64,000 nt of DNA from Trissonchulus latispiculum (GCA_030248195.1 JASAND010030285.1:27312-91311); one strand, 5' to 3'. Shown: positions 9,645 to 21,060, numbered from the stretch's first letter. A program made the numbers and translations. The notes: a model not told the origin generated them from the sequence alone.

Positions 9645-10065
9645 ATTATATATAAGAAGAAGAGTAAGCCACTAGAGGGCTCCTCTTCTTGACATTGCGT
9701 AACGTTGCTCCGACCACAGGGGTACATTCGCGTATTGTGGTCGGAGCACCGTTACGCAATGCCAAGAAGAGAAGCCCTCTAGTGTTTAGACAAAAGAGGT
9801 ACCCGTTTGGGGGGGGGTCGCCAACAGCCAATCAGATTCATCCAATCTTAGCCTGACTTGGCGACCCCCCCCAAACGGGGACCCCTTTTGCATACCCCCA
9901 CCAAATGGGGACCCATTTGCGAATAGAACAAAAACTACCGTAATCCTCTATTCTACCCCCCCCCCACCAAACGGGGGAACATTCGCGTATTGTGGTCGGA
10001 GCACCGTTATGCAATGCCAAGAAGAGCAGCCTTCTAGTGGCTTACTCTTCTTCTATAATATAAAG
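9645..10065. mobile_element. Nested-palindrome MITE
   Basis: The outer ends are inverted copies of AAGAAGAGTAAGCCACTAGA (about 9655 and 10032-10052). A further inverted copy of the CACTAGAGGGCTCCTCTTCTT block and of GTGGTCGGAGCAACGTTACG lies inside at 9736-9784. It therefore contains a smaller palindrome (9655-9784) within a larger one. The middle has runs of G or C around AAACGGG boxes. No coding sequence. Confidence 0.65.
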
Positions 10066-10190
10066 GAATATATTATGGACTCTTGATAGGAGCAATAAGT
10101 AAAGCGTGACAGTCCTCTATAATTTGTTTCTCTACAGAATTTGTTAATTTTAGCGCTCGATGGCCGGGCAGTGTAAACGATGCTCGAGTT

Positions 10191-10682
10191 TTGCGGAATA
10201 GTGCACTGGCTACACGGTTTGAGGACGGCTGGCGGCCCTTCCCTGGCGCTGTAATCCTCGGCGACTCTGCATATTCTTTAAAAAATTGGCTGATTCCACC
10301 TTTGAGGAATTTTAATTTGAATGAAGCTCAAATGCGTTTTTTGCGAAGCCACCGAAAAACAAGGAGGATCGTAGGAAACGCTTTTGGAATTTTGAAAGAA
10401 AGGTTTTCCTGTTTGAGAAACTTGCGTGTCAACCCTGTGCTAGCCTGCAATATTATTAAAACATGTGCCGTTTTACATAATATTGCTCTGAACTACGACC
10501 CTCCCCCCGTAACATTAGAAGCTGAGGATGCCAATCCTGGGGATGCCAATCTTGCCGCAGAAGATGGAGATGACGAGAATGACAGAAATGGCGGAGAAGA
10601 CGAAGACATGCGCGGGAGAGCTCGTCGTGACCAGTTGATAGCAACTTTTGCATGGACTGCAATTTCTTTGTTGTTTGTTTAG
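10191..10682 (+). pseudogene. PIF/Harbinger transposase, C-terminal fragment
   Basis: 163 aa with the second half of a Harbinger DDE nuclease: VILGDSAYSLKNWLIPP carries the second Asp, then RSHRKTRRIVGNAFGILKER and the CLRNLRVNP block, followed by an acidic tail. Relatives have Glu before NAFG or KAFG; here the position is Gly (IVGNAFG), so the catalytic Glu seems lost. The N-terminal half, including the first Asp, is not present. A convergent Myb-like ORF lies 64 nt downstream, the usual two-gene Harbinger layout. Confidence 0.82.
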
Positions 10683-10745
10683 GTTAGTTGCGCTGGATTA
10701 AACACTTATGACGTTTTTGATCTCTTTAACTAATAGGCTATTCCA

Positions 10746-11000
10746 TCATATTAAAATAATAACTAACAAAATTACCATAGTTAGCCTTCTCCAGTTTTGC
10801 CACATGGTGCTTCTGAGATATTTCCAGTCGGCGTCGGTAGGAAATTTAACCCCTTGGGCTAAGGCTTTCTCGAAAACGTCCTTCCAAGCTCGGTACTTTG
10901 CTTCCTTGGTGAGATCATTGGTTAAAGCACCGAATAAAGCTGATTTATTGAATTTAATGAGATCCAAAATAATCAGTTTCTGATCAGTGGCCAACGACAT
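10746..11000 (-). CDS. Myb/SANT-like DNA-binding protein of the Harbinger element (partial)
   Basis: 84 aa starting at a real ATG (10998-11000). It has the three-helix Trp-containing pattern of the Harbinger Myb-like partner: LIILDLIKFNKSALFGA, AWKDVFEKAL, WKYLRSTMWQNWRR. In this superfamily the protein helps the transposase enter the nucleus and bind the ends. The C-terminal part is short and hydrophobic, so the gene may be truncated. It is convergent with the transposase fragment. Confidence 0.68.
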   Translation of the reverse strand: MSLATDQKLIILDLIKFNKSALFGALTNDLTKEAKYRAWKDVFEKALAQGVKFPTDADWKYLRSTMWQNWRRLTMVILLVIILI

Positions 11001-11339
11001 AATTAGTAAATTTAAATGGCCACACTAAAATAATCGTCTGAAATGAACGATAAATAATAAAAGTCAAGTGCATTAAATGACTAAAATAACCTTTATTTTA
11101 AGATAAGAAGATTTTAAGATAAGATCAATCAATGTTCGAAATAATTTATGACTGAAAACTTTTCAAAGCTATTTCACTACTGAAAATTAGACTTAATAAC
11201 AATTCAAAAATTAAATTAAGCAAAAACACTGCTGACAAAAAATAAAAATTGATGATTGCATTAACTGATTTCTGTTGAACATTGACGCATTAGAATTTAA
11301 TTACTGCATTGCTAAAGTTGACAAAGCTTTAGCGCATTT

Positions 11340-11630
11340 GATATACGATCATAAACATTTCCTATTACAATGTAGCTGCATTGTAGCGACGGCGTACATT
11401 AATGTAGGTACAATGTAGCCAGACGGCGGAAAAAACTGATGACGTCGCCAAACTGGCTAGAACACAAATGTAATGTAGCTACATTACATTGTACGAAAAC
11501 TACATTACAATATATAGAAAGTTACATTTGCTTTATGAAACCGCTATTCCATTACACTGTAAAATAGCTACATTACAATGTAGCAAATGTAATGCAGTAA
11601 ATGTACTTTTATGAAATAGACCCCTGGTTG
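11340..11630. repeat. Repeats of TACATTACAATGTAGC, right end of a DNA element
   Basis: The stretch is filled with direct and inverted copies of ACATTACAATGTAGC. It ends at TTTTATGAAATAGACCC (11610-11626), which inverted reads GGGTCTATTTCATAAAA and resembles the MITE end at 8273. This may be the right terminus of the Harbinger element or a separate MITE; I could not find a matching left end. Confidence 0.5.
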
Positions 11631-11661
11631 CGTTACACATGCACCTCATTTGAGATACACG

Positions 11662-11844
11662 TTAACAAATTAAAGTTTTATCCAACTCTAGATTGTCGTT
11701 GTAAAGAATGTCATAGCAGATTTCAGTGATTGCCTTATAGAATGAAGAAGGTGCCTCCTCGAGCAGTTCACGCAACCGACGTTTGTTAACGCCTGCTGCC
11801 AATATTCGAATTAATGGAAGGTTGACTATTAGTGTCTGCGACAT
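11662..11844 (-). CDS. Polinton small conserved protein (PW-like)
   Basis: 60 aa, with LPLIRILAAG followed by KRRLRELLEE, AITEICYDIL and a Leu-rich end. This LP-L-R-L..A...KLR-AI..A-I..IC..A.N-L pattern is the short helical protein found next to capsid genes in Polintons and adintoviruses. It lies just downstream of the ATPase fragment on the same strand. The function is unknown in the family. Confidence 0.55.
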   Translation of the reverse strand: MSQTLIVNLPLIRILAAGVNKRRLRELLEEAPSSFYKAITEICYDILYNDNLELDKTLIC

Positions 11845-11925
11845 TTGTCTTGAATGTGACTACAACTTGCTTATATGCTTTGGACAAGAGGCTAAATAAG
11901 GCAAGTAAACTATTTGTTTTTCTTC

Positions 11926-12545
11926 TCACGGTAACGATGCGCAAAATTGAAGTAGAGGAAGTGTAGTAGGGGTAAGATCTACCCAAAAATAGCCAAATGG
12001 TCGTTCTCGTAGAGCTTGATTATACATATTCATAAACGTCTTATTTTCACCAGACAGCATCTGGCCTCCAAGAGTGCAGATACTTCTCAAATCTCGACTA
12101 CGACTCGACACAATAACAGAAACATGTGATTAATCTGACGGGATAAACAAGTTGAAAATTTAGTATTGAGGAAAGGCGATTGCCACAAAAGAAACACAGT
12201 TATATCGTAATGGTGGTTGTACATTGTCAGTAGTTTATATACAGTTTCGTTGCTTCCACTAGAATATTGCTGATCGTCTAGATAATGCAACCACTGCCTT
12301 CATTCCAGTAAGCCCCATTGGAAATGATATCTTCAGGAATGCCCTGTATGAATTCTATTCCAGGTATTTTGTCCTCCATTTCCTTGTATAATGGTTGGTC
12401 TACTTAATATAAAAATAAAATCTTTGTAAACCGTTTTTCGATGCAATCAACTTGATTAATTAGCATTTTATATACAAGTGTTATTTTACTACTTCCAGAG
12501 TTGCCAATAACGGCTATTCTGGTGGGAGTGGTTATATGCAGTGAA
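11926..12545 (-). pseudogene. Polinton packaging ATPase, remnant 1
   Basis: Coding sense in several frames. 12545-12415 has a P-loop region (RIAVIGNSGSSK), where the Gly before Lys of Walker A is Ser, so it is degenerate. 12290-12087 has the Walker-B-like LDDQQ and the HHYDITVFLLWQSPF sensor region. 12111-11926 has SRDLRSICTLGGQML, then YNQALRERPFGYFWVDL. The order and motifs match the FtsK/HerA-like packaging ATPase of Polintons and the second copy at 28.4-29.1 kb. Stops and frame changes separate the parts (near 12290-12300 and 12100). Confidence 0.78.
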
Positions 12546-12559
12546 CATTCAATTGAGTC

Positions 12560-13210
12560 CACTTGAAGTTATTATCACACTTGTCAGCTGATTATTCCCC
12601 TATTCAGGAACATTCAACCCCAAAGGGTGAAGGAAAACCATACAGAAAAATATTTTGAAAAATTTTTAAAAAAAATTTCTTCCCGTCTTGGGGGTTTTTA
12701 ATTCTCAAACTACCTAAAATTTACTGGAAAATCGGTTATTGGGCTGCCCTAATAACTCCAGTCAGTTTATATTCGTTTCTCCGATCCCACATATGACATA
12801 AGTATCACAAAAATTCTCCTAATTAAGACGAGTCGAATGGTATAAAAATTGTTAAATAATTCAAAAAATTAAGCGAGAAAATCAAAAATGAAAAATCAAA
12901 AGTTTCACGAAATTTTGCTAGACAAACCGGACAATGTCACGTGTCGCGGTCGCCAAATATTAACTACCGGCTGACTGTCCGGTATCAGACCGATAATTAA
13001 AGGGCGATTGCAACTATTAAGCTAAAATAGATACCCTAACTAATACCCTAGAGATATCCTGTCATCAAAAGACTTGGGTGGCGTACAAAGGTTTTTAATG
13101 ATTTAACTTACAGATTTAAGACAAGATTGGCAACCATAAATCATACAGAATAATAATGCAAGAGCCCGCAGGCCGACCGTGCAATACTAGAGATACACCT
13201 CAACTGACTA
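12560..13210. other. No gene seen
   Basis: AT-rich sequence without convincing ORFs or repeats. It separates the Polinton ATPase fragment from the inserted TIR element, so it may be decayed Polinton sequence between ATPase and capsid genes. Confidence 0.5.
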
Positions 13211-14852
13211 ATGCGTCTGTCAAATCCTAGTGAGAACACTTGGTGGCTCTACTGTCCTGTGATGATAGTTAATGAAATCGGTGGTGTAAAAGTGTCCAGG
13301 ACGTTGCGCGACTCTCTAAGGACGTGAGCCGGCAAGGTGCGGTGGTGGAAAAGTGTCCAGGACGATGCGCGACTCTCTAAGGACATGAGCCGGCAAGGTG
13401 CGGTGGTGAAAAAGTGCCCAGAAAACTTTTCGACTTTCGGCGGACTTGAGCCGGCAAGTTGCGGTGGTGCAAAAGAGTCCAGGAAACTTTTCGAGTTTCA
13501 GCGGACATGAGCCGGCAAGTTGTGGTGGTGGAAAAGTGTCCTGGACGAGACGAGACTATCTGCGGAGATGAGCCGGTTACGACGGACATGAATCAGTCCT
13601 GGCGGATTTGAGCCAGTACGATAGGAGTTGAGCTGCTTCGGCCGGACTTGAGCTAGTAAATATGGATTTGAGTCACCTCTACACTATGCACGCGGATTCG
13701 AGCCGGCAGGCGGATACATTAAGTAGTCAAGCAGAAACTGTCCAGGACTCACGATTCGCAACCACAAAAGCTTAATCGTGGAGCCGATAACCCGATAAAG
13801 GATGAGAAACTTATAAAATACAGACATTTGCAACTGATACTGTGATATGCTACTACGAATCACTACTCAACAGGACTCCAAGTCGCAACCACTCGCGCTG
13901 AACCGATAACCGAATAAAGGATGAGACACTACTAAAATGTAGACAATTACTAATAGCAAAGCTACTAGTAAACCATACTACTAGCTACTAAACCCTCTGC
14001 GGTAAGTAACCCTTTAGTGATGAGTGATCATCCCTCATCTACTAGGAATTTTACTTTTGCTACCTACCTTACCTAACTACCTACTAAAAACGTGTCTTTT
14101 ATTTACACCGTCAAACAGATACATTTACATGACACTAAACGATAAAAACTTTCAAAACCAAAAAAATAAAAAACATGAACAAGCCAACAACGACAAACCT
14201 ATTACAGCGAAACGACTAATTTAAACAACATAAGTTCCAAGTGAAATAATAAGTATATATGAGATTGCCAAATAAGTGCATACACGAGGTGAAAAGTGAG
14301 ATAAAGCGATTCCCACTAGGTGTAATTTCTTGATGGCACACTGAAATGAGAATGGAAGTTCCGCTAGTCCCACGGACTTCATCCGTTCGACAACGTATTT
14401 TTTCTAATACCGAACGCCACACCACCGTGAGTTACTCAGTATGGACGTGTGCCATTGACTGCGGACATGTGTCGCACAGAATGGACACGAGCCGGCAAGG
14501 TGCGGTGGTGGAAAAGAGTCCAGGAAACTTTCTGACTTTCGCCGGACACGAGCCGGCAAGGTGCGGTGGTGGAAAAGAGTCCAGGAAACTCTATGACTTT
14601 CGCCGGACATGAGCCGGCAAGTTGCGGTGGTGGAAAAGTGTCCAGGACGTTGCGCGACTATCTAAGGACATGAGCCGGCAAGGTGCGGTGGTGGAAAAGT
14701 TTCCAGGAAACTTCACGACTCTCTCCGGACATGAGTAGGCAAGGTGCGGTGGTGGAAAAGTGTCCTGGAAAAGTGTCGAGTAAATCTCGCGGGGGCTCGA
14801 ATCACGGACAGTAGAGCCACCAAGTGTTCTCACTAGGATTTGACAGACGCAT
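13211..14852. mobile_element. TIR element with internal 61-bp tandem repeats
   Basis: A 47-bp perfect inverted repeat (ATGCGTCTGTCAAATCCTAG at 13211, mirrored at 14806-14852) bounds 1.6 kb. Inside each end are direct repeats of about 61 bp with the core CCGGCAAGGTGCGGTGG: four on the left (near 13331, 13392, 13453, 13514) and five on the right (14494, 14555, 14616, 14677, 14738), all in the same orientation. The middle is non-coding. It lies between the capsid and ATPase pieces of Polinton remnant 1, so it probably inserted into that element. Confidence 0.78.
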
Positions 14853-14967
14853 AAGTAACTGATCTGGCTAATTAACAAAAGGATCAAAACCGAGGTTTCT
14901 ACACATTAGTGATAAAGAAATCATTAAAAAGATTAGTGAAATACACTTCGCGTAGCGAGTATTTAAC

Positions 14968-14969
<2 letters not shown>

Positions 14970-15017
<48 letters not shown>
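14970..15017. repeat. (TA)n microsatellite
   Basis: About 24 TA units without interruption, immediately downstream of the TIR element. Confidence 0.95.
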
Positions 15018-15020
<3 letters not shown>

Positions 15021-15069
15021 ATGTCTGTGCTGTAAACCGGCCAGCACTTTGGAAAACTTGAGAGTAGTG

Positions 15070-16219
15070 CTGCTGTAGAGGAGTGCGCGCCCCCCTTCCC
15101 CACGCATCGCGGGGTTTAGAGTTCGTCGACTGTAGGATGTCGTTCAGCGTCCAGGGTCAGAGTGACGTCAAATTCTCCCGCTACGAAGCCAACAATGTTC
15201 TCGGTGGTTTACTTGGAGAACCAGGCACGGATGCTGACCTTGCCTTCTTCCGGCGGAGAAACATATGGACATTGGGCACTTTAGTCCCTAGTGAGATCAC
15301 AGACGAGAATGAAGTAGCCTTTGGAGAAGTCTTCAGGCGTGATACCGATGTCGTTGTTGCTAAAGTCCATGCCTTGAAGCAGAAAAAGTAAGCCATGTTG
15401 TAGTTATTGTTATCGAGATCTAGAGTAAGACCTTCGTTCGTAAACTGTGGAACATCGTCTTTATATACTTGGAAGCACGAGCAGTGTGCGGATAAAAAAT
15501 TGAATGGATTTTTGCTCGTGTCTGGGGATGTAACAGCGCTGCTCTTGACAAAAACGTATAGACTCGCTTTGTAAGTCTTCCCAAAAACACACCGTCGTAA
15601 CTGAAACGTTTTAGATCCTTTCTGAACTGTTTGAGTTCTGTCGATGTGACGGAGGATAGGTAAACTGAAGGACCCAGTAGAAACTAAACGATTTTGAAAA
15701 CTCATAATGTTCGCACTAGGTTCTAACACGTTTTCGTATAGTTTCGCTGATAGGACTTTTATTGCATACTCCTTTGACTCGTCACCGATAGGACAGAATG
15801 TTGGTTTTGTTCTATGAAATCGAAACGTCACTGGGCAATCTGAGGCAACGTTCTAACAGAGCGGAAGATGTCGTGAAAAGGTCAAATGATGAGGTCAGCT
15901 GTTCAGGATTTAGCAATGTATTCCATTCATTCTTTGTTATCGATGGCATAGTTGGTATCTTTTTTCAAATGCTGGTTGTTGAGAAGGTAAGCCTTTGTTG
16001 ATGTTGGGAAATTAAGCATTGCCAATAGATACGCCTGATAGGAAAGTATTCCTGATTAGGAATTGCATTTTGACCAGAAATGAATACTTCAGTCTCTGAA
16101 AATAATGCATATCCAAACTTATTGCAGACTGATATTTTAGCATCTTCAGCTAAATTGGCAAGATCCCCATTAAGCACTTTACATTTATTGTTAACAATAA
16201 TGATGAAAATTCTAGGCAT
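15070..16219 (-). pseudogene. Polinton major capsid protein (double jelly-roll), remnant 1
   Basis: N-terminal coding (16219-15965): DLANLAEDAKISVCNKFGYA and FSETEVFISGQNAIP, the family's LADDAK..N..HSLFS..V.L region. Middle (15831-15370): FQLRRCVFGKTYKASLYVF, DTSKNPFNF and FTNEGLTLDLDNNNYNMAYF, the hallmark SKNPFNF and AY motifs. After a frame change near 15370 the sequence continues as DFSNNDIGITPEDFSKGYF. There is a stop, then another, then GEFDVTLTLD near 15147-15179. The last block is shared with the copy at 29.3 kb. Intact homologues form the virion shell. At least two frame changes and two stops. Confidence 0.85.
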
Positions 16220-16346
16220 TTATCAGGAACTCTTTCCAGTCGGAATTCCAATGCGGCCTGGTCCGTTTGAGGTAGTGGGGTGACCAACGATATCTCTCGC
16301 AGTTGGCTTCCAGTTACGTCTGCTTGAACAGGTATTTTGTGTTGCC

Positions 16347-16634
16347 AGGCTGATACGTGGCATGTTTAAGGTAGGTTCAATAATTTTCCTCCACAACCCA
16401 GAAAACCTCCCGCCAACTTCACAACCCAAAAACCCCCTCCCAACTCCACAACCCATAATACCCCCTCTCAACTTTCCTCCACAACCTCCGAGGCTGATAC
16501 GTGGCACGTTTAAGGTAGGTTCAATAATTTTCCTCCACAACCCAGAAAACCTCCCGCCAACTTCACAACCCAAAAAACCCCCTCCCAACTCCACAACCCA
16601 TAATACCCCCTCTCAACTTTCCTCCACAACCTCC
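16347..16634. repeat. Two tandem 144-bp units
   Basis: AGGCTGATACGTGGCA begins at 16347 and again at 16491, each followed by a C-rich, pyrimidine-biased stretch (CCTCCACAACC, CCCTCCCAACTCC). The copies are nearly identical, pointing to a recent duplication. ORFs through it are repeats of a low-complexity strand and not genes. Confidence 0.85.
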
Positions 16635-16679
16635 TCCCAACGTTCTTCCACAACCTCCCTCCCATAAGACTCCATTTTA

Positions 16680-17100
16680 ACCCTATACTACTAACTCCAA
16701 ATTAAATATCGAAAAGCATTTAAACAGATTTCCGGTTCCTATCGTCGGTGATGTCCCTCTTTGTGCCACAGTATTGCAGAGCATATTCATTCTGTTTTCG
16801 GCTATTCTAGATTGGACAGAAAACCAACAAATACAGTCATTCTTTAATTTTAGGTACTAACCCTCAATTTTTCGCGGATAACAGTTACATTGGAATATAT
16901 GGTAAAAGCTAGGAAAGTAAATTTGGTAACAAGTCTCCAATTTAAACTGTTTGCTGTCATCCCAAATTATTAGATAACAGTTATCTAATTAGTTGGGATG
17001 TCACAAGTTCCCTATCTAAGAAAAATAGTAACTGTTATGCAATATTTTTTACAATGTGCTCGCATTAAATATTCTTTGACTATAGATTCTGTTCGCTAGT
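16680..17100. other. No gene seen; short palindromic segment
   Basis: AT-rich non-coding. An inverted pair around 16962-17005 (TCCCAAATTATTAGATAACA and its mirror) suggests a very short MITE of about 45 bp. Confidence 0.4.
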
Positions 17101-17104
17101 ACAA

Positions 17105-17380
17105 GCGTCACACTCTTGGTTATCAGGCTGGGGACATCATCTGCACGATAACGGCTGACCCCCTCCACAAATTAGTACCTATTACACATTTGTGTACCAT
17201 CACTCGCTTGTATGTTTATGTGTTGAAGCGCGAAAAGGGACAGCTGCTGATAGAACGTACAAGCGAGTGATGGTACACAAATGTGTACTAGATACTCATT
17301 TGGGGGGGGGTCACTGGGGTCGAATTGGGGGGTCAGCCGTTATCGCGCAGATGATGTCCCCAGCCTTATCACTAAAGCCC
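17105..17380. mobile_element. Hairpin MITE, family H, copy 1
   Basis: GGGGACATCATCTGC..ATAACGGCTGACCCCC on the left is mirrored by GGGGTCAGCCGTTATCGCGCAGATGATGTCCCC on the right. Inside, TGTGTACCATCACTCGCTTG is mirrored around a centre near 17240. The same words recur at 21.1, 23.6 and 36.1 kb. Confidence 0.72.
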
Positions 17381-17539
17381 GGTTCACGATGGAGTGCTTT
17401 GTGCGTTATGCTTTGTATCCTGTGCTTTGTGATTTTGCCTTGTGTGCTTTGTGCTCAGTGCTCAGTGTTCAGGAGACAGTGTTTTGGACTTTGTGCTCAG
17501 AAGACTGAAGACACATAGTTCACGATGCCGAAGCACAAT

Positions 17540-18115
17540 CGCGCAATGCGTCTATCAAAAGATATTGAGTACACCATTATAGCGAGATTCCGTGGAATCA
17601 ACCTAGCTGGGACTAAGCATAAAATCATTCCACGAAAATGAGCTGACTTTGTTGGAATTTTGCTCTCCAGTCTTTGATGAAAAATGTTTCCAGGAAAATT
17701 AGCTGATTTCACTGGAAATCAGTCAGCCCAGAATTAAAGGTAGAATAAATACGTTTTAAAATCAGGCCCAACCGGACATTGCCGGATCTCCAAGGCCCGG
17801 CAGGCTCGGCTCGGGCCGGGCCTTCGCGGCTGACCGTGCCCGGGTCGGGCCTAACGCTTCAACATACAACCGGGCCCTGCCCGGCCCATTACAGGTCGAC
17901 GCGGGAACAGATACCAGCTTCCAACCGAGTTGGAATCTTGCTAGCAAGAACTAAGGCGCAGATGTTTCCACGAAAGCCGGCTAACTCGGTAGGAATCATG
18001 CCGCCTGGGCTAAGGTTTTTAAGTTTTCCTGGAATTCAGCTCATAAGATTTTCATAGGTCTCATCCGCGGAATCTCGCTATGATGGTGTACTCAGAACCT
18101 TTTGATTGACGCACA
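17540..18115. mobile_element. Inverted-repeat element with GC-rich centre
   Basis: TGAGTACACCATTATAGCGA near 17568 is mirrored near 18070-18100, and the flanking GCGTC/GACGC words match as well. Interior half-copies of TTGGAAT and TTTCC(A/C)..GAAA are also mirrored. The centre near 17780-17890 is GC-rich, with GGCCCGG boxes. No coding sequence. Confidence 0.6.
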
Positions 18116-18627
18116 AGGCACAGGTCACGAGACACAGAAATTGGAATTCAAAAATTGATAACCAACACTGCGAAAGGTTTTATGATTAGCGAATTATAAT
18201 TGTAATTGCTTGAAAATTATATAACAAAATATTCGTGTGTGTATTGTCTCTCCGAACGAATTCTTAACTCTTGAGATAAGACTATTATGTAGGGGCGCGA
18301 TAGCGCCCCTACATAATATGGGTAATAAAGGCGTCTGCGCGCCCCCTGGAGACAGTGTTGGCCTGGTGCCAGCTAATTAGAGGTCTGGGAGGGGTAAAAA
18401 TGTTACCATCGTAAAGTACTCGAGCAGTACTACAAGTACCTCCATACTTTTGGTTAAAATTCCAGACTTCGAAATTTTGCACTAGGCGGGAGTTACCGTG
18501 CGTTTGTTTTTTTCTCGGTTAATAACGCTTTTCGGAAGTGCTTATGTCAGCGCAGTGTTGGAACGATATACAACATTTTGGTCCTATACTACTATTGTAT
18601 GTTGGTATAGTAAATATATATATATAT

Positions 18628-19210
18628 AGTAAATCGACTGCGCTCGTTTCATTAGGCATATTGTCGAAATCAAGGGAAGTGACCAGTGGTCACTACGGTC
18701 TATGGGCCTATTGACCAGTGGTCAATCCCCTTAAAACAGCGTTTTTCGGCGTTTTGATTGGGGGCATATATAGTAAATCGATTACGCTCGTTTCAGTGGA
18801 CATATTGCCGAAATCGAGGGAAGTGACCAGTTGTCACTATGGTCTCGGGGCCTACTGACCACTGGTCAAACCCCTTAGACAGCGGTTTTCGGCGTTTTGG
18901 TTGGGGGCATATGTAGTAAATCGACTACGCTCGTTTCAATGAGCATATTACTGAAATCAGTGGAAGGGATCAGCGGTCACTATGGTCTATGGGGCTCAGT
19001 GACCACTGGTCAAACCCCCTAAAACACCGTTTTTCGTCATTTTGCTTGAGGGCATATAGTAAATAGACTACGCTCGTGTCAATGGGCATATTGCCGATTC
19101 CGATGGAAATGACCAGTGGTCACTACGGTCTATGGGGCCTACTGACCACTGGTCAAACCCCCCTAAAACAGCAGTTTTCGGCCCTCTGGCGGTACCCATA
19201 TAGTAAATCC
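18628..19210. repeat. 143-bp satellite, four units plus a partial
   Basis: AGTAAATCGACTACGCTCGT-type starts occur at 18628, 18772, 18915, 19058 and 19202 (spacing 143-144). Each unit holds the imperfect palindromes GACCAGTGGTC and GACCACTGGTC about 30 nt apart. No coding sense. Confidence 0.9.
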
Positions 19211-19440
19211 GTGTCGCTGAACACGACAGGCATACTATCGAAGTCATTGGCGATGCGAAAATGTTTTCTCCTTATACCACCACAAACAGAGGTTGCAGCG
19301 GCCGAAGCTTGGGGCGGAGGTGAGAAGTCAGTGGTACTATATATTTATATAATCACTTTTCTGCTCTACCTACGGCACTGTTCAAGTTCCTTGTATCCAT
19401 TGCCGCATTGCTGGAAAGGGATCCTTTAAAATGACAGAAG

Positions 19441-20220
19441 GACAAGTAAATAAAATGCTCCTCCGGAGCATGAAAAAGTAATATGGGTGGTGGTGAGGTT
19501 GTAAAATCAAGAGAGGAATAGTCTTAAAATGCTTAATATGGGGGCTAGGTTCAAAAAAGGCAGAGGACTAGGTTGTGGGCGAATTAATATGGGCACAGCT
19601 TCGTCGAGCAACCCATATTCGCGGGCTTTCACGCTTCGCCATTGCGATTGTCATATACAATGCCATCATTGTCAGTCAATAATAACAATTCCAGCAGTGA
19701 AACAATCGCTGCAAGTTGCTTGCTTATATATACGTAAACTATATAGTAATTTGGTTGTGCTGGACTACGGCAAGCAACTAGAAAGAACCATTGCTATGAT
19801 TGTAACGCTAAAGGTTCAATAGAAATAGATGATCGTCGGAGAGAGTCCTGAAATTATTGTTGAAATATAGACTTTTCTTATCAATGGTTAAAATGCACAG
19901 TAAATATTAACAGTTTATCGAAAGAAATGTTTGCTTCCACTAAAACTCGTTTATCATAGTTGTATATTATTTACGCACCGTAACTAGAACTGAACACTGG
20001 TATATATACATATGTAATACGTATGTATATAACTTTTCCAGTCGGTGGGTTGCTCGGCGAAGCTGTGCCCATATTAATTTGCCCACAACCTTGTCCTCTT
20101 CTTTTTTTGAACCTAGTCCCAATATTAAGCATTTTTAAGACTAGTCCTCTCTTGATTTTACAACCTCACCACCACCCATATTACTTTTTCATGCTCCGGA
20201 GGTGCATTTTTATTACTTGT
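19441..20220. mobile_element. Foldback element with about 175-bp arms
   Basis: The left arm (19441-19613) starts ACAAGTAAATAAAATGCTCC and includes GGGTGGTGGTGAGGTTGTA. The right arm (20046-20220) is its inverted copy with scattered mismatches, ending ATTACTTGT. The 430-bp centre is AT-rich. An ORF crossing it has no recognisable domain and I do not call it. Confidence 0.75.
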
Positions 20221-20224
20221 ATAA

Positions 20225-21060
20225 GAATTTAATACCCGAATTTGAAAAGTGTCTGTTAAGATGGGTATAAAAACTATCCTCTATTTATGTTTATGGTTTG
20301 GTGGTCATGGCTTCTTAAAAATAGTTAAATATTTTATCAGATTGCTGTTGATGTTTTCATTAATCTTTTCTTGTCGTTTGTTCCAGCCAATCAGCTAAGA
20401 CATTGGCTTGATTTGATTGGACAGCACAAAAGGACAAAGTAAAATCTTCAACATTGTTGAACATTCTCAAAGCACACCAAAAGTACAACAGCACAATAGC
20501 ACAAAGCACTGTAATTTTTAGCCATCGTGAACTATCAAAGCACAAAGCACAAAGCAGGAGATGTTTATTTTAATATATGTTTACAGACGCTTTGGAAATT
20601 GTGGAGGGGGAAATAAACTTATTTTATTTGTATTCCCCTTTCGCAATTTCGCTCCCCAACATTCTTCACGTCCTGAATATGCCTTAATATTGCCATTATG
20701 GGTTATTTTAAGTTTCCAGTTATCCACAATTACAAATATGCATGAATAAGTGGCATTAAATGAAAAATTTCGATTTTTCGTGCAGCAGATGCTGGTGCAA
20801 GCTGTCCGCTCATCGAAAGTAGTCTGATTCGAGCCTAAATAATTAAATACTTTAAATTATTTTCACTTTCTAGTCTGGATTGTGTCTTGTTCTATTAAAG
20901 TAAAATAGTTCAAAAACTACTTAAAATTAAAAAAACTCAGCAAATACATCAATTTAAACGTTTTACCTGTATTGGTGCATAATTTACAATGACAAGCCAA
21001 GCAACGAGCGAGAAGCTACGCTTGAGCAATTTCCTTAAGCTCATTCCGACTGTTATTCAC
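20225..21060. other. No gene seen
   Basis: AT-rich. Between 20440 and 20556 there are repeated AGCACAAAG words that mirror the TGCTTTGTGC words at 17398-17500, each beside a TTCACGATGG. The two may be termini of one larger old element spanning 17.39-20.55 kb. Confidence 0.35.

Noticed and set aside
13200..14860. CRISPR-like direct repeats
   Set aside because: The units are contiguous tandem repeats without unique spacers, inside a TIR element in eukaryotic DNA.
15083..15391. Plus-strand 102-aa ORF
   Set aside because: Antisense shadow of the minus-strand Polinton capsid pseudogene, which has family motifs.
16223..16667. Gly-rich and Pro-rich ORFs on both strands
   Set aside because: Low-complexity translations of the duplicated 144-bp C-rich unit.
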